Shown here: piece after piece, positions 32,001 through 41,000 of the stretch
Position numbering within the stretch: the stretch's first letter is position 1
How the letters are laid out: each line of letters starts with the position of its first letter
Origin: Doris montereyensis
Lineage: Eukaryota; Mollusca; Gastropoda; Nudibranchia; Dorididae
Direction: 5' to 3'
DNA length: 64,000 nt
Assembly (NCBI GenBank): GCA_037039925.1
Contig: JAXRKP010000440.1
Location: 160,001-224,000 of the forward strand
The notes under the pieces: model-generated
The model's input: only the letters and a program-made list of their open reading frames with translations
What the model was told of the DNA's origin: nothing
Databases searched by the model: none
Program-made: the position numbers and the translations under genes

Positions 32001-35000
32001 TCGGAAAGAAATGCAAAGGTTTGTTCGGAAGGCCTACGAGTGTGTACGATTTAGGCCTCTTTAGAAGAATTGTTCATTGTTCTAGCATTTCAGTTTCATT
32101 TAATTTGAATCGTTCTGACCGATCGTGTGTTGATGATGTGCAGTGATGTGCAGTCTTATTCTTCAATGGACTGACGGATCTTGAAATTGATGTCCTCGGA
32201 TATTTTAGTTTTTAGCTCTAGCTTCTAGATTTAGAATTAAAAATCTAAGATGTCAGAAATTGTTTTTGTTGATTGCACCAGCGATCTTCGTGACATTGAA
32301 CAGACTGTTAAAAACAAGTTTAAATGGTGTTGGTTGGAGGAGAAAGACAACAGTGGGGACTTGTTATCTGAGTACATACGCAAGATTCCTGTACCAGGCA
32401 CTGGTTATTGTTTATTTTGTAACCAACGCATTGATTATGCCTCAAGAGGGAAATCCATCATCACAAGACATTATACTCAGTCACAGCATCATGTCAAGTG
32501 CCAAAATGAAATAAAATACATATATACACATGCATTTTAAAATACACTGACACACGCACAGCATAAAATAGAAATTAAACATTCGTGTGTGCGCCAAACA
32601 ATGTTCAGACAATTTTGGAATTTGCTGTTTACAGGTATGAATCACAGTATGTCATTCGGTTTTTAGTTAAAAATTTAGAATTTTGCCTGCATACCTCGTT
32701 GAACCTGAGCCGCCACAGATGTCTTACACACATAAGCTGGGGAGACTTCTTATCTAATCAGGGCTCTTATATGCCATTCCAGCTCAGATCTAGTCGTCTA
32801 CCAGCCATTTGACCAGACCAGGTCAAAATTCAGGCCTAGAAATGTGTCCGCCGGTCACGGAAACATGCTTTAGATTAAGATGCCATTGCTTCATAAAAAT
32901 TATTACTTGTTTTACCACTGCTTTTAATTTCATTTACCTCGAATCAGTGTAGAGTGGACAAACCTATATGCTCTATGTACATTCTTTATACTTCAAAGAA
33001 GTAAATTTCTCTCTCTATCAGTTTTTGTAGTTCCACTACATTCTTACAATTCTTATTAATTTTTTCTAACAATGCATATGGGGCTTCTGCCGTTATCTCT
33101 CCTAGGTCAATATGATCTTGGCTTGTCAGTTGTGGTGGGCCTACAACAATTGAAACACAAAATCAAAACAAAATTCTCATTCAAAGGTAATCGTAATCTA
33201 TTTGGTCGATGTCTCTACCAAAATCTGGAACTCAAAGGGATATTACCTACACATTGCAATAGAGTATACATAATACACAGGGCAAAGTTACATTGTTTCC
33301 ATTTGGGGATTATTATTTTTTTTTTGCAAACGAAAGGTTGGCTAATCGCATTGCTGCTAAATGTTTTACATTATATCCACAAGAAATGTTTTGTTCACCA
33401 ATCAATACACAGGCTCATCATACATGTCCTTGACATTTACAGATGGGCTATGGGTCAAGGGCGATGCAACAACTTCAACAGTACTTTGAGGGCAAATTTC
33501 CCAATTTGAAAGAGTCTCAAGAAGAAGAAGAGAAGAAGGACTATGAAATTGAAAGTGATGAGAGCGAAGACTTGGAACAAAATGGAAACATTGGTGTTGA
33601 TGAAAGAGTGAGTTTATTACACTACAGTTTTATCATATACAGTGTCATACTTCACTGATTTTATTAAAAAGTCATTTTAGGCAGCCGATTTTGAAGAAAG
33701 TAAATGGTTAATTGATTATAATTGTTGCTTTTCGAACAATGTGTTTTCATTTCCAAGTGCATAGCTATAAACCAATATGTGTAAAATACGTATGTACAAG
33801 GACGGGGCTTTCCGGGATTTTTGGCACAGTGGAGCACTTCCATGTTGTTTGTGTCTCATTTTATATACACATAAGCACTAGCCGTTCGGGAAACGACTTA
33901 GGGTCTAAGTCTAATTAGGACATATGTCCCAACCAGAGAGAGAGAGAGAGTCACTACGGTAACATACGTTCAATGAGAGAGAGAGAGGGAAAATGGCAGA
34001 GAGAGAGAGAGAGAGAGTAAAAATAGTAGTACTAGTAGTTACCACATAGGACTCAAACTCCAAAACCCTGTCTTGCCAGTCCAGCAATGTACTACTACAA
34101 GACTATATGTATTTAAATGCTCTTACATAATATTATTTTGAAGTTTTTAAGGGGCGATAAAGTTCAGTTGTTTTTTCAGAACTTATGCCCATCCCTAGTG
34201 TGTAGTATGGGTTTGTTTTGGCTTTGAATCCATAAATCTGTATTTAAGTTGAAAAGTACGTATGGGAAGCGAACAAGTTGGAATTAGTTTGTATGGTCAG
34301 AGTCTGTTTTTCGATTTGAAAAGGTTGGTAGCTATGCAACTGCTATAGATTGAATTAGAAATCACCAAGCAAGCGTATGTTATAAAATAAATGTATTGTT
34401 GTGTTACATCTGTAAAGGCCTTTTCGAATCTTTAAAACAATTTCTTATCCTCTCTTTAGTCTTCGCACACACATGTAAATATACATGTAGTAGTATTTTC
34501 TACTATCTCTATGGTCCTTTAAGTTCGCTTTCGTCATTTTTCTTTTTTCTATCTTACTCCTAGGATTTAGATCTGTTAAATGAACATATACAGCCAAGGA
34601 AACATTTACCTCCACTATTGGTAAAGCTGACAGAAAGGCGCTGCGAGAAACTTGATTACCTGGGAGTATCATTTGGTCTTACATCCAATTTGTTCAGGTA
34701 CTGTAGTAAATCTCGATACTTGATCAATTTACTCAAGCAAATAAAGAAAACTTCTAACATATTCATGTAGGCTATGAATCATTGTTTTCTGAGTTGGAAC
34801 GATAAAAGCCGGTTAAAATGTATTTTGAATCTCACTGACTTGTAGCTTGTATGTTTGACTAACTTCTGACATATTATCACTTACTGTCTTTGCATATCCT
34901 TCTCTGTTATGCTTTCTTTCTTTTGTCTTTTAGCGGGCAATTTCTGGTAGGTCCTATTTCTGTCCTTTCATTCTTTCAACTCTCTTTTATTTTGCTGTTT

Positions 35001-38000
35001 CCTCTTACTTTACCCTGAGACCGCTGCATGTGGTGGACAGCGTAAATTCCGTTGAAATAAATAAACTGGCTTCCAGTTTATTTTTGTGTGCATTCAAAAC
35101 ATGCTTTATTTCCATTGATTTTTTTCCTCTATTTTATCACTTTCTCTCCAAGCAATACATGCAATTCCCTTTTACATTATACCGTGTCTGCCTGGCCATG
35201 AAAAGAGATAGGAATATTTTTGTTTCTTTGTTAGTGTCTTTCTAAATGATCTGTGGAATTAAATATCTGCAGTTTTAAATCTTGCTGTTCAGAGCCTGAA
35301 GGTTTACATTTCCTGAGGTCTCTTATGCTTTTCACTTAGTTGATCCATTAAGAAATAATGTACATTCTTAGGAGACTGAGAAAATGAATTATACATACAT
35401 TATTATGAAAGCATGGGATAAAGTTGTCTTGCCACAATCTTATGATATAGGCTCTATGCAGGGATTATGTATGATCGTTATGTTTTCTTTCTTTATTGGC
35501 TCTGCTTATCTCTGACAAAACTGGTTTTGAACTTAGAAATTGATGGATTGCCTGCTAAGTTTAACTTTTTAAATTTCATAATATATCCACCTCTTTATTA
35601 TGTCTTCCTTTGCTTTTCCTAATCTGGAGCAAAAGTCCTTGAACTCGTGTAGAATTTATTTATTAGTTACAGATATCCAATTTTTGAGTAATGTATCGTG
35701 TAGCACACACGTAGACTTCAAAATGACAAATCAACGCAAAATAACAAACAAACAATCAAAAGAGAACAAAACAAAAAACGCAAAAATTTTCCTTTTTATT
35801 TCTTTTCTGCGACAGATTTTGGAAGAAACTTGGCTATGTTCCTGTCTATATGAGACAAACATCTGTAAGTAAAAGATTGTTGTCTCTGTGCAATATCTAG
35901 TACTGAGAGATAATGCTTGCAAAAGTTCATATTATTACATTATCTAAACTGTGTTATTTTGTAAAACGTTTCCACATTTTATCCAAACTGACGATTTTGT
36001 CTTTACATAGTGCTTAAATATTTTCGTTTCTTTAGAATGAACTGACAGGAGAGCACTCATGCATCGTGCTGAAGACTCTTTCCTCCGAGGATGAAAGTGG
36101 AACTGGACAGCAGACTTGGCTGGAGGCTTTCTGGAAAGGTAAGAAGCACATTAAAAGGTGAAATGCACTAAGGTATGGTGCCTTTACTGTATGTTCAGTG
36201 TGTTATTTTTTCTTCTTCTTCATGTTCTGTATGCATTTTGTTTTTGATAAGTCAAGAATCTTGTCTTTTTGCAACAACAAGAACTCCCAGGGTATTAAGT
36301 GAATTTCAACAGAGCAATCACTAAATAGCAGGTCGTTGTTTCTGGACAAAGTCTCTGGTGGACATCTTTTTTATTATGCCTGCCGCAAAGAGTTGACACA
36401 AGCTGAGCAAGTGGTTGAATGCAATATTTTGTCTGACCGGTCTGTGCTGACAAATTAAAATTTACATCACTGGAAAGTAAGTCACAATTACAGCATTTAG
36501 AGAAAAATGTCAAAAACCAGGGACTTTGACACTGTTGGTTTTGGAAATTCCAAGTTTCAAACAGCTGTAAACATGATACATTATATTTTCATATTATTTT
36601 CACACTTTTCAGGAAGTATGATTTCTTTTTATTCCCTAGGATTATGTATCTGTCTCGTTTTTTTTCGAAAAGGGGCATAGGCACACTATTGAATGACCCA
36701 TTGAATTGTTTATCATATCATTTAATCTTACATCTGATTTGTTCAGGTACAGTTGTTAATCTAAATGCTCAAATAATTTACTCAGACATATAAATAAAAC
36801 TGCTCTAACAACTTTATGCAGGTTACGAGTTACTCTTGTCTGAGCTAGAATGATATTTGTCAGCTATATCAAAGTAAAATGTACCTAAAAACTTTTAGTC
36901 AACTTTTACAATGTTGTTCCCCTGAGTGTCAGAATTTTTTTCTTCCTCCTACAGATTTTAGAAAAAGGTTTGTAGCTTTGCTTGCTTACCAGTTCCGTGT
37001 TTTCAAACCAGCAGTGGCTCTCAACATTTTAAAGAACAAAAGTTTTGGAACTGGCAAGCAGGTAAAGAAATATTTTTCAAATTGAATGAACAGAGGGAGG
37101 TTAAATATCAGCTTAAATTTCATCAGTCATGAAAGCTGATATTGACTAGGTGTAAAAATAAGATACAAGTTCAATGAATTAGGAAGCTTAGCATTAGCAT
37201 GATTTTGAATTGGTCAAGCAGTTTTTGTATATTTTTGTGTGTGATGTGTTGCTTACTTACATTTGATGAACTTAGTGTTACCTTTTAGTGAGAAAAATAT
37301 CTGATGTATACATGATTGCTTTATTTCTCAGTGATGCTTGAAGTAAAGATTTGGTTTGGTCAATGGTCATGGGTGTATTCTAAAATATTTCTTAACTCTT
37401 CAAGCTAAATCTATCAATTGACATTACTTTCATCCATAGCACTGTCAAGTGTTTTTCTAGCTGAATCATTCTTTAGCAAAATCTTAGGGAGTGGAAAGGC
37501 TAAGAGTTTCACTAATGAATCGCTAAATTATGTGATTTTCATAATTGCCATTGTTTCACATAGAGCAAGTTTCAGGATTAGCAGGATTTAGAAACAATTT
37601 TTGTCCTAATTCAAGTATTATAATAGTTAGAAGATTTTTTCTCTCTCACAGCGGCCTTGAGCAAAAAGGGAGTTGCTGTCAATCTTTACAACGTCGACAT
37701 CCAGCGCCTGGAACTTTACTCCAGTAACATGGTGGACTACCATCTTATCATAGATATGCTTCCTGAAGTTGCAAGACTTTTTTTCACTGCCAAGATCCCA
37801 GTTCATCTCAGTGTTGTTCAAAGTGTAAGTGTATGATTCTTCCTCCGTGGCAGAGGTTACTTTTGTTTCATTTGAATAGGAGAGGGTTTATTTCCTTCTG
37901 AGGAGGATTTCGTAGCCCAGAGGCAAGGTGTCAGCCTCTCAACCCAAAGGTTATGAGTTTAATCCCCGACGATGGTTGAACAATTTTCTCGAGCTCTTTT

Positions 38001-41000
38001 GGGTAAAATCTACCCACCCTGGTCCAGGTAGGTAAACAGACGAGAAAAAGGAGTTCCTGTGTGCATGTCACAACACTCTGTGCATGTCACAACACTCTGT
38101 GCATGTTAAAAGATGCTGCACAAAATTTTAAAATTCTACCAAAACCCCCAAGATGACCGTAGATATGTGTAAATTCAAATGATAAAATAAATTGCTTTTG
38201 ACTTTTTATAATTTAGAATGTAATGCCGTACATTTATCGTTAAAATGGTATTGTTTTCATTTAAAGAACTCAAGTAAAAAAATATTTCTTGTTCTTACTG
38301 TGACATAATCTTGGTGTTGACAAACTGTTTTCTTTTATTTGTTTTGTGAACAGAGTATTCTCCTGTCACTTGGCCTGCAGCACAAGGTCGTTGATGATGT
38401 GGAAAAGGAGATTGAGCTGCCAGTAAGCCAGATCTTGGCTCTTTTCAACAGAACTATTCACAAGTTTGTGCAGGTAAGAAAAATATGTTCGTTGTAGTTG
38501 TCTTCCGAATGCTGTTAAATCTATTGGAAAAAGAAATCTGTTCAAGTGTGAGCAATAAAGTGGGAGAAGGGATTTGTATGGAAGAACTCTTTGTGATGGA
38601 GGAAAATGAAATTTTGTGTAATTGTGACATCTTTAGCCTTAAAGACTGGATTCCTCGAAAAAGGATTTTAAAAAATTCATTTTTACTGATCTGATTTTCT
38701 TTTGTCTTGAGATAACACGACAATGTCGAAACAGATATGGATTAAGTAAACCGATTTACGAGCTGGCAATGAGAAGTTTGTGTAGACTAATTACCTTGTT
38801 ACTTTATTGAACCCTTAGTTCAAACAAAGCAAGGATGGATTCAGGCCAACTCAAAGCACATCAGCAACATGGGTATGTCTGTCGATGGGGAAATCAAATT
38901 ACTTCATTTCTATGAAGACTAACAGTTCACATTCAGGCCCTTGTATGCCTTGAAATTGGGAAAGCTTGAAACGTGTGAAGCAACATCGAGAAATTCAATA
39001 CTTGTGGGAGTTCTCCGTGCTGAATTGATTTAAAAGCCCTGACGGTTGGAAAATTTTCACGAGTATTTTCAAGTCAATCCCCTCTCCCTGGTGCAGGTAG
39101 GTTGATCATTACCTTGTCCCATTGGAGACGGACAATAAAAGGAGTTCCTGTATGCAAATCCCTTTGCTGTTTTCAGGACAGCCTGGGCAAAATTTAAAAT
39201 CTGTACCCAAACCCCTGAGATCACCTTAGTTGTGAATGGGGATAAAATCAAGTGTAAAGTCATGCGTAATTATCTTTCATGATTTATTTGTTCTTGTTTT
39301 TATCCATCCTATGTTATATAATAAATAATATATCAGCTGTACTTTATATTTCTCAGCATTTCAATGCGATCCTGGAAAAAGAGGCAGCCTCAACAATTGC
39401 AGAACAAAAAGAAATTGTTTTGGATCCCTTGAAAGAAACCATGGCACAAGAATTAGTAAGATTTTCATAAAATGTTGCATCGATACTTTAAATCATTTGT
39501 ATTCTTATCTTTTATTATCTAGGTATGTACAATATCATTGTCATCCTGCTTGTATCCTAATGTTCCATATCACACTGTCATGTAAAGCGTCTCTGGACAT
39601 ACTGCTATGCATATAGATGCTATATAAATTATGAATTTTTAATATTATTATTATAAATACTTTTAATTGTGTGTTACCAGCAATAAATGTTTACATATAC
39701 TTTTCCTTTGCTGTTAGATTAAGTTCACTAATTGCAGCATCATGAATCTGTGTTTACAAAATTTAGACTTTTAATGAGTGTCAAATATGTGATAGCCTTT
39801 TCAAATTTTATGCCTGTCCACAATTTGTGATCGACAGCCAAGGTCCAAATTTCGAGTGTTTGGCTTATTTTCAAAATAAATGGCAATCATGTCTATGCTC
39901 CACCCTCCTTCCCTCCCCTCCCTTGGGAAAGACATTTGATAACGACGTGTTTTCTCCTCCTCCAGGATGCAGCAGGCAAAGAGTTTAGAGTGCAGCATAA
40001 AAAGGAGGTGGCTACCTTTTTAGGTGAGGACTTGTCACATTTTGCCATCCGTGGATCGGATGACAAGTGGCAAGAAGCATTGAAGAACCCGTCACAGTCA
40101 GTTGTTAGCGTCAAAAGGTGAGTATTCTTTTGCACAGCTTCAAGAGAAGATAAAAGTGTTGTGAGCTCATGTCCATGTTATCATCTTAGTCTCTTCAAAT
40201 CACAAAAGTAGGTCTTTGAGTCCTGAAATTTAACCTTTCTGTCTTTCTTTCTTTCTTTCTTTCTTTATCATTTCCCAGTCTACCTTCCGGTGTATGGGTT
40301 CATATGCCCGAGATGATCTTTCTCCAGGCTGCCCTGTCCTGGCATTTTCTGTTTCCTTCCCAAAAGAGTTAAATTTCTTTGTTTTAATGCCTCTTTTACA
40401 TCTTCTTCCCACTTTCTCTGGTGTCTGCCTTTTGGTCTTTTACCTTGGGTTTTAGCACTGTATACTGATTTAGCTATTCTATTGTCATTCATTCTGTTTA
40501 CATGCCCAAACCATCTCAGTTGATTTATTTTTATCTTAGTTTTTATGTCATTTGCTTTGATTTGATCTTTTGTGTTTCTGATTTTGTCTCTCTTAGTTTT
40601 CCCTACCACTCTTCATTTCAGCTGCTTGTACTCTACTGTATTCTCTACTGTCTAAGGTCCAGGTTTCATGCCATAGAGGAGAGTAGGACAATAAACTGTT
40701 GTATACTGCCATTTTGGTTTGTTTACCTATAAATGCCTTTCCTAGATGATTATAAATTGTCATTGCCTTTTGGATTCTCTGGCTGATTTCTTCTCTTAAT
40801 TTTCCCTCTGAGTTAATCATCACTCCTAGGTAATTGTAGCTTTGAACTTATTCTAAATTCTCCTGCCCAATTTAAGATTTTGTGTTTTAGCTTCCTAGTT
40901 ACTAGCATTGTTTTGGTTTTCTTTACATTTACTCTCATTCCTCTTTTCTTTAGTTCATTGGTCATCATGTTTATATTCGACTGAAGGTCACTTTCTGATT

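Noticed and set aside
33072..33509. 145-residue plus-strand ORF before NAT10 exon 17
   Set aside because: Mostly intron read-through; the real exon starts at 33,443 in a different frame.
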